The position numbers and the translations under genes are program-made. Below are positions 6,624-13,122 of a stretch of DNA of 13,486 bases, piece by piece. This DNA comes from Phascolarctobacterium succinatutens CAG:287. Its GTDB lineage: Bacteria; Bacillota; Negativicutes; Acidaminococcales; Acidaminococcaceae. Position 1 is the first letter of the stretch. Each line of letters starts with the position of its first letter. The notes under the pieces were generated by a model. That model was not told where the DNA came from. It saw only the letters and a program-made list of their open reading frames with translations, and searched no databases. The stretch spans positions 1 through 13,486 of the forward strand of contig NZ_FR892827.1 of the NCBI RefSeq assembly GCF_000434895.1, in the 5' to 3' direction.

Positions 6624-7235
6624 TTACGCCTCCTTTTTAAATTCCTTAAAGGTTAAAAGCTTGTCACGATAGTATTCATACTGTTTTTGGCGCGCTTCAA
6701 TTTCTGCCGGCAGACCGCTGGAGATGTCGTTGCAAAGAGTGTCGAAACGGTCGAGGATGCCAACGATGCGTTGTTGGACTTCGAGAGATGGGACGGGAAT
6801 TATTAAGTTTTCTACAACAATTCTTGAAAGTCTTGGTATGCTAGCTTTTCTTACATTAGCTAACAAAATATTTTTTCTAACCAACAAAGAATAATAGATA
6901 AATTTATTATTAACATTCTTAGTATCAGTAAAAATCAAGCAATCATCTGCTGCCCAAAACTTTTTATTACAAAAACCTATTTCTCCTGCTGCTCCAGCAC
7001 TAATAACATATGTTGTTTCAGCTTCACAATTATACTTATTAAAATATCCCATAGGTTCAAGACTATTTTGATATACAGGATATTTCCCTTCTGTAATAAG
7101 TTGTTTTTTTACGACACGTATTCCACGCTTAATATCAGCAATATCCCCCAGCTTCATCCAGCGTACAGGCGCATTAAGCTCTAGTTCGTTCGTTCGTTCG
7201 TTCAAAATGGTCCTTTCATTCGGTTTGAACGTCAA
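6624..7235 (-). CDS. hsdS: HsdS C-terminal half (second target-recognition domain), separated by frameshift
   Basis: 203 residues holding one target-recognition domain (VRWMKLGDIADIKRG... to LIIPVPSLEVQQRIVGILDRF) and the distal conserved helix AEIEARQKQYEYYRDKLLTF. It is the downstream half of a single-subunit HsdS. The only in-frame start upstream of the domain is a TTG at 7235, which overlaps the TGA of the first half (TTGA) and has AGGG 8 nt upstream, so reinitiation is possible. The frame continues upstream through the central helix (RQKQYEYYRDLLLTF) to a TAA in the 17-nt insertion at 7302-7304. The GAAC tract lies at residues 11-17. The recognition domain is notably AT-rich compared with hsdM and hsdR. 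Whether it is expressed is uncertain. Confidence 0.8.
   Translation of the reverse strand: MTFKPNERTILNERTNELELNAPVRWMKLGDIADIKRGIRVVKKQLITEGKYPVYQNSLEPMGYFNKYNCEAETTYVISAGAAGEIGFCNKKFWAADDCLIFTDTKNVNNKFIYYSLLVRKNILLANVRKASIPRLSRIVVENLIIPVPSLEVQQRIVGILDRFDTLCNDISSGLPAEIEARQKQYEYYRDKLLTFKEFKKEA
7184..7203 (-). repeat. Tetranucleotide tract (GAAC)5 in hsdS
   Basis: Five exact tandem GTTC units on the plus strand read as GAAC on the coding strand and give LNERTNEL between the two HsdS halves. A tetranucleotide tract changes the reading frame when one unit is gained or lost, a common basis of phase variation. Five copies is short, so slippage would be modest. Confidence 0.8.
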
Positions 7236-7888
7236 CAGTAAATCCCTATAATATTCATACTGCTTCTGCCGAGCTGCAAGCTCGGCTGCAAGCTCGGCTG
7301 GTTAGAAACGGAAACTGCAAGCTCGGCTGTTAAGAACGTGAAATTGTCCAGAATACGGACAATCTCACGTTGTACCTCCAGAGGAGGTACAGGGAGCTTA
7401 ATACTCATTAAATCTTTCATTGAAATACTTTTTACTGTACCACCAAATATACGCTTTAAGCATTCTGTTTTTATTTCGTTCGACTGAAGCATATACATTA
7501 AAAATTTAGAATCAATAATATCAGAACATGGCTTAATAGCATATACACCTTCTTTTATATTCCAATTTATTGGCTCCTCATCAATCAAAGCTGTCATACC
7601 AATAGTACCAGTACCGGAAAATAAAATATCTCCAACTTCAAGATTGGAACGGTTATTACAAAGTTTCAATGCATCATCATTAATTCTATCAGTCGAATCG
7701 GAAAACACAATTTTATTACCTCTGATTTCCCTAATCGTGACATAATAATTTTTTGCATCTTCAGTATTTAATTTAAAAAATTTTCTTGGATTCAAGCCAG
7801 TATTTAAAGATTTTATAATATTTTTAAGCTCTTTATATTCCACCCCATCGGGGCACAGCTTTTCAATTAACTCTTCCAAATTACTCAT
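7232..7888 (-). CDS. hsdS: HsdS N-terminal half (first target-recognition domain), frameshifted end
   Basis: 218 residues. HsdS sets DNA specificity and scaffolds HsdM and HsdR. This half starts SNLEELIEKLCPDGVEYKEL and carries the first recognition domain, ending at the conserved LPVPPLEVQREIVRILDNF. After LTAELA the frame departs from the family: the last 27 residues (VSVSNQPSLQPSLQLGRSS...) are out-of-frame translation, and the central helix RQKQYEYYRD is lost. Removing 17 nt (7299-7315) joins this half to the next as a 415-residue HsdS. The ATG overlaps the DUF1016 gene's stop by 4 nt (ATGA). The product alone resembles a half-HsdS. Known half-subunits can dimerise, but this one lacks the central helix. 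Confidence 0.82.
   Translation of the reverse strand: MSNLEELIEKLCPDGVEYKELKNIIKSLNTGLNPRKFFKLNTEDAKNYYVTIREIRGNKIVFSDSTDRINDDALKLCNNRSNLEVGDILFSGTGTIGMTALIDEEPINWNIKEGVYAIKPCSDIIDSKFLMYMLQSNEIKTECLKRIFGGTVKSISMKDLMSIKLPVPPLEVQREIVRILDNFTFLTAELAVSVSNQPSLQPSLQLGRSSMNIIGIYC
7275..7327 (-). repeat. 12-bp AELA-coding repeats in hsdS, interrupted by a 17-nt insertion
   Basis: Three exact copies of TGCAAGCTCGGC (coding strand GCCGAGCTTGCA, Ala-Glu-Leu-Ala) lie at 7275-7286, 7287-7298 and 7316-7327. Seventeen nt (coding GTTTCCGTTTCTAACCA) separate the second and third. The insert plus its adjacent unit resembles the preceding coding stretch TTTCACGTTCTTAACA plus unit, so it may have arisen as an imperfect 29-nt duplication. 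It corresponds in position to the TAEL repeats of EcoR124I HsdS. Confidence 0.85.
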
Positions 7889-8955
7889 TGTGTTTCACCA
7901 CCATCTTCCTTCTCCTGCGGATGTTGCATATAAAATATATCCTTCTGCCTTTCAATTTCCGTGCGCAACTGCTCCTTCGTCGGCAGATAGGTCAGATACT
8001 TCGACATGAAAAGCCTGTCATTGTCGTGCAGCACAGAATAACGTGCGATATCTTCGCTCGTTTCGCTGCAAAGCAAAATGCCAATCGTGGGATTATCGCC
8101 CTCTTTGCGTTTCAACTCGTCATACATACGCACATACATATCAATCTGTCCCACATCCTGATGCGTAATTGTGCCCATTTTCAAGTCAATCAGCACATAA
8201 CATTTCAACTCTATATTGTAAAACACCAAATCAATATAATAATCCTGCGTATCCGTCACGATATGCTGTTGGCGTGCAACAAACGCAAAACCTCTGCCCA
8301 TTTCCATAAGAAAATCGCGGATATGTGACAGAATCGCTGCTTCAAGATCAGATTCCACAAAAGAATCCTCGGTACGAAAGCCAAGAAATTCGGCGATAAT
8401 CGGACTTTTTAAAAGCTCAAACTTGTTCTTTTGATACTCTGCGGTTTTTGCCTTCATTTCCGCAATAATCTTTTCTTTTTGCGGCGATTGCAGCAGGCGG
8501 TAATAATATTGTGTGCCAATGTTCCTATCAAGAGTGCGTGAACTCCAACCTTCGCTCGTTGCTTCTTTCATATACCAAAGGCGGGCAGCTTCGTCAGGAA
8601 CACGAAGAAGGCTGCAAATATGCGACCAATTAAGATTTGGCAGACATGTCTGCCAAATTGCTTTATCCGGAAAAAGTATATAAAACTTTCTAAAATTACG
8701 CAGATTTCTTTCCGAAAAACCTTTGCCATATTCTTTAGTCAGCTCTGCTGATAATATCTTAATTAAATTTTCTCCATATGCCGCACGTTCTTTACCATTT
8801 TGCTCTTCTTTAAAAATCCTTTTCCCGATTTTCCAATAGGTATCAAGCGTTGCGTAACTAATAACTTTGTATGCCTTATCTCTACTTTGAAATATTATAT
8901 TCTTAATATCAATAAGAGTAGCATTATATTCATCAGTCATTAAATTTTTACCCAT
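7885..8955 (-). CDS. DUF1016/YhcG-type PD-(D/E)XK nuclease-domain protein
   Basis: A 356-residue protein. The DUF1016 N-terminal domain covers about residues 15-170 (YWKIGKRIFKEEQ, YGKGFSERNLRNFRKFY, LNWSHICSLLRV). The C-terminal PD-(D/E)XK nuclease-like domain follows, with ESDLEAAIL (201-209), YYIDLVFYN (D242) and VLIDLKMG (D257, K259), then QID. The family is frequent beside or within type I restriction operons; its exact role is unsettled. The ATG at 8955 has GAGG and AGGG upstream. The frame is open to 9030, but that extension is peptide from a hairpin region and lacks a ribosome site. It overlaps hsdS by 4 nt. An oddity is a 24-bp perfect palindrome at residues about 100-107, which seems to lengthen the protein slightly there. 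Confidence 0.88.
   Translation of the reverse strand: MGKNLMTDEYNATLIDIKNIIFQSRDKAYKVISYATLDTYWKIGKRIFKEEQNGKERAAYGENLIKILSAELTKEYGKGFSERNLRNFRKFYILFPDKAIWQTCLPNLNWSHICSLLRVPDEAARLWYMKEATSEGWSSRTLDRNIGTQYYYRLLQSPQKEKIIAEMKAKTAEYQKNKFELLKSPIIAEFLGFRTEDSFVESDLEAAILSHIRDFLMEMGRGFAFVARQQHIVTDTQDYYIDLVFYNIELKCYVLIDLKMGTITHQDVGQIDMYVRMYDELKRKEGDNPTIGILLCSETSEDIARYSVLHDNDRLFMSKYLTYLPTKEQLRTEIERQKDIFYMQHPQEKEDGGETQ
8635..8658. repeat. 24-bp perfect palindrome inside the DUF1016 gene
   Basis: The half-site ATTTGGCAGACA is followed at once by its exact complement. On the minus strand it encodes the IWQTCLPN stretch in frame. A palindrome this long is not expected by chance in 13 kb, and it sits where the family's sequence is usually shorter, so it may be an inserted mobile palindromic unit. 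Confidence 0.7.
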
Positions 8956-8986
8956 TACCCTACCTCTATTCTGTAACATCAGAAAA

Positions 8987-9004
8987 TGGCACGCACGCGT
9001 GCCA
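8987..9004. repeat. Inverted repeat between hsdM and the DUF1016 gene
   Basis: TGGCACGC and GCGTGCCA flank a 2-nt spacer, in the 104-bp gap between the hsdM stop and the next start. The outer shape (TTTGGCA...TGCCA) resembles the palindrome at 8635-8658. It could form a hairpin in the operon mRNA, perhaps tuning expression of the genes behind hsdM (inference). Confidence 0.6.
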
Positions 9005-9059
9005 AATATTTCAACTATACTAAATAGCAAGCTTCTATTCGGTAGCTACGGCTAGCGAT

Positions 9060-10622
9060 TTACCCCTCAATTTCCGCAATAATCTTGTCAATTTCGCTGC
9101 GCAGAACCTGCTCACGGGCAACAATCTCCGCGATTTCCGTATTGAGCTTTTTGATATCAATTTTCTCACGGGTGTCCTCAGGCTCCACATAGGTAGAAAC
9201 AGAAAGGTTGAAATCGTTCTCGGAGATTTCCGCATAGTCCGCCAGATGGCTGAAATGAGCAACATCCTCACGTTTAGCAAAAATATCAACGATACGGTCA
9301 ATATTTTCTGGCGTCAGCTTATTGTTATTCGTAACCTTAATGCATTCCTTGGAGGCATCAATGAACATAACCTTGTTATCACTTTTGCCTTTTTTGAGCA
9401 CCATAATACAGGTAGCAATGCTCGTACCGAAGAAGAGACCGCCGCTAAGCTGAATAACCGCATCTACATAGTTGTTGTCCACCAGATACTTACGGATTTT
9501 CTGTTCCGCACCGCCACGGTACATGATACCGGGGAAGCATACAATGGCAGCCGTGCCGTTGGCAGCGAGCCAGGACAAACTGTGCATGATGAAAGCCATA
9601 TCAGCCTTGCTCTTGGGGGCAAGCACGCCTGCAGGCGCAAAACGCGGATCGTTAATCAAGGTAGCATCGCCGTCACCAACCCATTTTACGGAATACGGCG
9701 GGTTTGATACGATTAGCTCAAAGGGTTCTTCATCCCAATGCTGCGGATTGGTTAGCGTGTCCTCGCAGGCAATATCAAACTTATCAAAGCCTATCTTATG
9801 CAGGAACATGTTAATACGGCAGAGGTTATAGGTCGTAATATTGATTTCCTGACCATAGAAGCCGTTACGGACAGCATCCCTGCCCAAAAGCTCAGCACAT
9901 TTGAGCAGCAAGGAGCCGGAGCCGCAGGCAGGGTCATAAGCCTTGTTGATTTCCTTCTTGCCCACCGTGCCCAAGCGCGTAAGCAGTACACTTACTTCCG
10001 GTGGAGTAAAGAACTCGCCACCGCTTTTACCGGCACCGGATGCATACATGCCCATAAGGTATTCGTAAGCATCACCAAAAGCATCAATAGAATGGTCATT
10101 AATATCACCAAGGTTCATATCCTTCACGCCGTTAAGCAGCTTTGCAAGGCGCTCGTTGCGCTTCGCTACGGTCGCACCTAGCTTATTGCTGTTAACGTCA
10201 AAATCATCGAACAGACCGGAGAAATCCGCCTCAGACTCACTGCCCTTGGCAGAACCCTCGATGTTGTTGAAGATACGCTCTAAGCGTTCGTTAAGGTTCT
10301 CGTCATTGGCTGCATTAGCACAAACATTACAGAAGAGTTCGCTGGGCAGCATAAAAAAGCCCTTTTCCTCGATAAGACCTTCACGGGCTTCCTCTGCGTC
10401 CTCGTCGGACATTTTAGCGTAATCAAAGTCAGTGTCACCTGCTTCAATCTCATTTTGGTTAATATAATTAGTCAGATCCTCAGAAATAAAGCGATAAAAC
10501 ATAGTGCCAAGCACATAGTTTTTAAAGTCCCAGCCGTCTACTGCTCCGCGCAGCTCATCCGCAATCGCCCAAATAGCACGGTGAAGCTCTTCTCTTTCCT
10601 GTTCCTTCTTGATATCAGTCAC
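9060..10622 (-). CDS. hsdM: Type I DNA methyltransferase subunit M
   Basis: A 520-residue N6-adenine methyltransferase subunit, the same length as HsdM of EcoR124I. The HsdM N-terminal helical domain covers about residues 8-150. Then come GGEFFTPPEV (201-210), the SAM-binding motif DPACGSGSLLL (230-240), the catalytic NPPY (307-310), and a C-terminal coiled helix that contacts HsdS. The start is GTG at 10622, backed by AGGAGG 8 nt upstream; no better ATG exists. It is the first gene of the operon, behind a TATAAT promoter. All catalytic motifs are intact, so methylation depends on whether HsdS is made. Confidence 0.96.
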   Translation of the reverse strand: MTDIKKEQEREELHRAIWAIADELRGAVDGWDFKNYVLGTMFYRFISEDLTNYINQNEIEAGDTDFDYAKMSDEDAEEAREGLIEEKGFFMLPSELFCNVCANAANDENLNERLERIFNNIEGSAKGSESEADFSGLFDDFDVNSNKLGATVAKRNERLAKLLNGVKDMNLGDINDHSIDAFGDAYEYLMGMYASGAGKSGGEFFTPPEVSVLLTRLGTVGKKEINKAYDPACGSGSLLLKCAELLGRDAVRNGFYGQEINITTYNLCRINMFLHKIGFDKFDIACEDTLTNPQHWDEEPFELIVSNPPYSVKWVGDGDATLINDPRFAPAGVLAPKSKADMAFIMHSLSWLAANGTAAIVCFPGIMYRGGAEQKIRKYLVDNNYVDAVIQLSGGLFFGTSIATCIMVLKKGKSDNKVMFIDASKECIKVTNNNKLTPENIDRIVDIFAKREDVAHFSHLADYAEISENDFNLSVSTYVEPEDTREKIDIKKLNTEIAEIVAREQVLRSEIDKIIAEIEG

Positions 10623-10679
10623 GTCAAAACCTCCTAGATTTATCTTAATGTATAGTAATTACTCAACAAATAAATTCAT

Positions 10680-10714
10680 AATTATATTATACAGCCTTAA
10701 GCAGATAAAAGAAA
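10680..10714 (-). promoter_or_regulatory. Likely promoter of the restriction-modification operon
   Basis: The minus strand reads CTGTATAATATAAT: a perfect TATAAT at 10686-10691, repeated with a one-base overlap at 10681-10686. The -35 at 17-bp spacing (TTTCTT) is weak. Transcription would start near 10679, giving a leader of about 57 nt before the GTG of hsdM. The region is very AT-rich, so this is a reasoned call. Confidence 0.5.
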
Positions 10715-10750
10715 CGTTCTAAGGGTTTTTATTTTTTTGAACGGCACCAA

Positions 10751-10800
10751 TAAAAAATCCTATTGCAGACTAACTCAGAACATCTGCAATAGGATTTTAC
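10751..10800 (-). terminator. Terminator of the amidohydrolase-nfnAB operon
   Basis: AAAATCCTATTGCAGA (10754-10769) is the exact complement of 10783-10798, a 16-bp stem with a 13-nt loop. On the minus strand the stem runs into TTTTTTATT, a strong intrinsic terminator 45 nt after the large-subunit stop. It separates this operon from the hsd promoter. Little else is seen between 10623 and 10842. Confidence 0.85.
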
Positions 10801-10842
10801 GCTTATCTCATATTAAATTATGCAACAGCGCCGGCTTTCCCC

Positions 10843-12231
10843 TTACTTGCTCAGGTACTCGTCAATAGCAGCTGCAGCCTTCTTGCCAGCGCCCATAGCG
10901 CTGATTACGGTTGCAGCACCGGTTACGATATCGCCGCCGGCGAACACGCCCGGAATAGAGGTAGCACCTGCCTCGTCAGCAACGATGTTACCGCGCTTGT
11001 TAACCTCCAGATCAGGGGTAGTCTGTTTAATCAGCGGGTTCGGACCTTGGCCGATAGCCATAACTACCATGTCAACGTCGAGCACATATTCGCTGCCTGC
11101 GATAGCTACAGGAGAGCGACGGCCGCTGGCATCCGCTTCACCCAGCTCCATCTTAATGCACTTCAGGCCGTTAACCCAGCCTTTTTCATCGCCCAAGATA
11201 GCAACCGGATTGTTCAGCAGGCGCAGCTCAATGCCTTCTTCCTTAGCGTGGCCGATTTCTTCCTTACGTGCGGGCATTTCCTCCTCGCTGCGGCGATACA
11301 CGATATAAACCTGCTCCGCGCCAAGGCGCTTCGCGGTACGCGCTGCGTCCATTGCTACGTTGCCTGCGCCAACGATAGCAGCCTTCTTGCCAACGTATAC
11401 AGGTGTAGCGTAGTTCGGGAATTCGTAAGCCTTCATCAGGTTTACACGCGTCAAAAATTCGTTGGCGGAATATACGCCGTTAAGGTTTTCGCCGTCAATC
11501 TGCATAAAGTGCGGCAGACCGGCGCCGGTACCAACATAAACAGCGCTGAAGCCTTCCTCCTCCATCAGCTCTTTGATGGTGAAGGTGCGGCCGATTACAG
11601 CGTCAACTACGATTTTTACGCCCAGCTTTTTCAGTGCGGAGATTTCATGCTGTACGATTTCCTTCGGCAGACGAAACTGCGGAATACCATACATCAGCAC
11701 GCCACCGGCAGCGTGCAGCGCTTCGTACATGGTTACATCATATCCCATTTTAGCCAAATCGCCGGCGCAGGTCAGGCCGCTGGGGCCGCTGCCTACTACG
11801 GCAACCTTCTTGCCCTTGCGTTCTGCCGGAGCCTCAACATCGTTGTCCAGGCCATGCTCACGCGCATAGTCGGCAACAAAGCGCTCCAGGCGGCCGATAG
11901 CTACAGGCTCGCCCTTGATGCCCAGCACGCATTTGCCCTCGCACTGGTTTTCCTGCGGGCAGACACGGCCGCAGACAGCAGGCAGGGTACTCTTCTGCTT
12001 GAGAATTTTATAAGCCTCGGCAAAGTTTTCCTGTGCCACCTCATGAATAAACTTAGGAATATCAATATTAACAGGGCAGCTGCCTACACAACGCGGTTTG
12101 GGGCAGTTCAGGCAGCGCTGTGCCTCGTCTACTGCCATTTCCTTAGTGTAGCCAAGTGCTACCTCCTGAAAGTTTTTGTTACGCACATCAGCCGGCTGTT
12201 CCGGCATAGCATTTCTCATTCCTCCACGCAT
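10843..12231 (-). CDS. NfnB-like large subunit (GltD-type FAD/Fe-S oxidoreductase)
   Basis: A 462-residue protein of the glutamate-synthase small-subunit fold. Eight N-terminal cysteines form two [4Fe-4S] sites (CLNCPKPRCVGSC at 40-52 and CGRVCPQENQCEGKC at 87-101). An FAD-binding GSGPSG follows at 147-152, then a second nucleotide site GAGNVAMDAARTAKRLG (278 onward) with YRR, and FAGGDIVTGA near the end. Such proteins are often annotated as GltA/NADPH-dependent glutamate synthase small chain. The adjacent NfnA-like gene points to NfnAB, which couples NADH and reduced ferredoxin oxidation to NADP+ reduction. I chose the ATG at 12231 (GGAGG 9 nt upstream). An ATG at 12219, overlapping the upstream stop as ATGA, is equally plausible. 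Confidence 0.88.
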   Translation of the reverse strand: MRGGMRNAMPEQPADVRNKNFQEVALGYTKEMAVDEAQRCLNCPKPRCVGSCPVNIDIPKFIHEVAQENFAEAYKILKQKSTLPAVCGRVCPQENQCEGKCVLGIKGEPVAIGRLERFVADYAREHGLDNDVEAPAERKGKKVAVVGSGPSGLTCAGDLAKMGYDVTMYEALHAAGGVLMYGIPQFRLPKEIVQHEISALKKLGVKIVVDAVIGRTFTIKELMEEEGFSAVYVGTGAGLPHFMQIDGENLNGVYSANEFLTRVNLMKAYEFPNYATPVYVGKKAAIVGAGNVAMDAARTAKRLGAEQVYIVYRRSEEEMPARKEEIGHAKEEGIELRLLNNPVAILGDEKGWVNGLKCIKMELGEADASGRRSPVAIAGSEYVLDVDMVVMAIGQGPNPLIKQTTPDLEVNKRGNIVADEAGATSIPGVFAGGDIVTGAATVISAMGAGKKAAAAIDEYLSK

Positions 12232-13091
12232 TTGCAATGACCTCCACAGCTATATTCCAGTGCTTCCTGGTCCTTGTACATCTGCTGACGCATTACCAGG
12301 TTCGCAAAATCTACCTCGTGAGCATCAAACTCCGGTCCGTCTACACAGGCAAATTTGTTCTCGCCGCCAACCATTACACGGCAGCCGCCGCACATGCCGG
12401 TGCCGTCTACCATGATAGTGTTTAGGCTGGCTGTAGTTTTAACGCCGAAGGGTTTGGTGGTCGCTGCCACGTTTTTCATCATGATAACAGGGCCGATGGC
12501 CAATACTAGGTCAATTTTCTCGCCTGCCTCCAGCATTTCACGCAGCGGGTCGGTTACAAAGCCTTTGCGGCCTGCACTGCCGTTATCGGTGGGCAAAAAC
12601 AGCTCGTCGCTGAAAGGAGCAATTTTATTCTGCCGCTCGTCGCTGATAGCAGCCATTTTATCCTGCCAGATTACCAGATCCTTGTCGCGCGCACCGATGA
12701 TGGAGATAACCTTGTTGCCCAGCTCGTGGTATGCACGCGCGATGGGATAAACAGGCGCAACGCCGATGCCACCGCCTACTACTACAACAGTACCGAACTT
12801 GCCCATCTCGGAAGGATGTCCCAAAGGACCTACTACGTCGAGAATATCGTCACCCTCGTTAAAGGTGTCGCACAAGTGCTTGGTGGTGTTGCCCACAGCC
12901 TGCACGATTAAGGTGATATAGCCTTTTTCACGGTCAAAATCCGCAATAGTCAGAGGAATACGTTCGCTGTATTCGTCAGTGCGGATGATTACAAACTGTC
13001 CCGGATGGCATTTGTGTGCCACCAGCGGCGCGTCTACGACGAACTCGTAAACAGCAGGTGCTAAATTTGCTTTGGTAATGATTTTAGCCAT
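12216..13091 (-). CDS. NfnA-like small subunit (FAD, [2Fe-2S], NAD-binding)
   Basis: A 291-residue protein of the dihydroorotate-dehydrogenase electron-transfer-subunit family. The FAD-binding motif is RIPLTIAD (44-51), the nucleotide-binding turn GGGIGVAP (106-113), and a C-terminal cluster region has D229, C234, C237 and C249 (DGTGMCGGC...C). That fits the Asp-plus-three-Cys [2Fe-2S] ligation reported for NfnAB, as I recall it. It pairs with the overlapping downstream large subunit to form an electron-bifurcating transhydrogenase in the cytoplasm; a sulfide dehydrogenase-like role is an alternative. The extra Cys-rich tail (SCGGHCKC, C282, C286, C288) is notable. A GGAG lies 12 nt before the ATG at 13091, slightly far. 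Confidence 0.88.
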   Translation of the reverse strand: MAKIITKANLAPAVYEFVVDAPLVAHKCHPGQFVIIRTDEYSERIPLTIADFDREKGYITLIVQAVGNTTKHLCDTFNEGDDILDVVGPLGHPSEMGKFGTVVVVGGGIGVAPVYPIARAYHELGNKVISIIGARDKDLVIWQDKMAAISDERQNKIAPFSDELFLPTDNGSAGRKGFVTDPLREMLEAGEKIDLVLAIGPVIMMKNVAATTKPFGVKTTASLNTIMVDGTGMCGGCRVMVGGENKFACVDGPEFDAHEVDFANLVMRQQMYKDQEALEYSCGGHCKCVEE

Positions 13092-13122
13092 TTTCTTGCT
13101 TTTCTCCTTTTGCTGCTAATTG

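Noticed and set aside
7232..7327. Programmed ribosomal frameshifting to make full HsdS
   Set aside because: The second frame has a TAA within the 17-nt insert. A shift after it would leave aberrant sequence, and no slippery site is apparent; a simple insertion explains the break.
6624..7888. Two independent tandem hsdS genes
   Set aside because: Each frame has only one recognition domain, and their joined length is that of a single HsdS.
8956..9030. Upstream extension of the DUF1016 gene to an ATG at 9030
   Set aside because: It runs through the GGCACGC/GCGTGCC inverted repeat and lacks a ribosome site, while the ATG at 8955 has one and begins the family-like sequence.
11047..12240. 397-codon open frame on the plus strand opposite the NfnB-like gene
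   Set aside because: The minus strand encodes an unmistakable oxidoreductase with eight cluster cysteines and two nucleotide motifs. The plus frame has no recognisable domain and is open because of codon bias.
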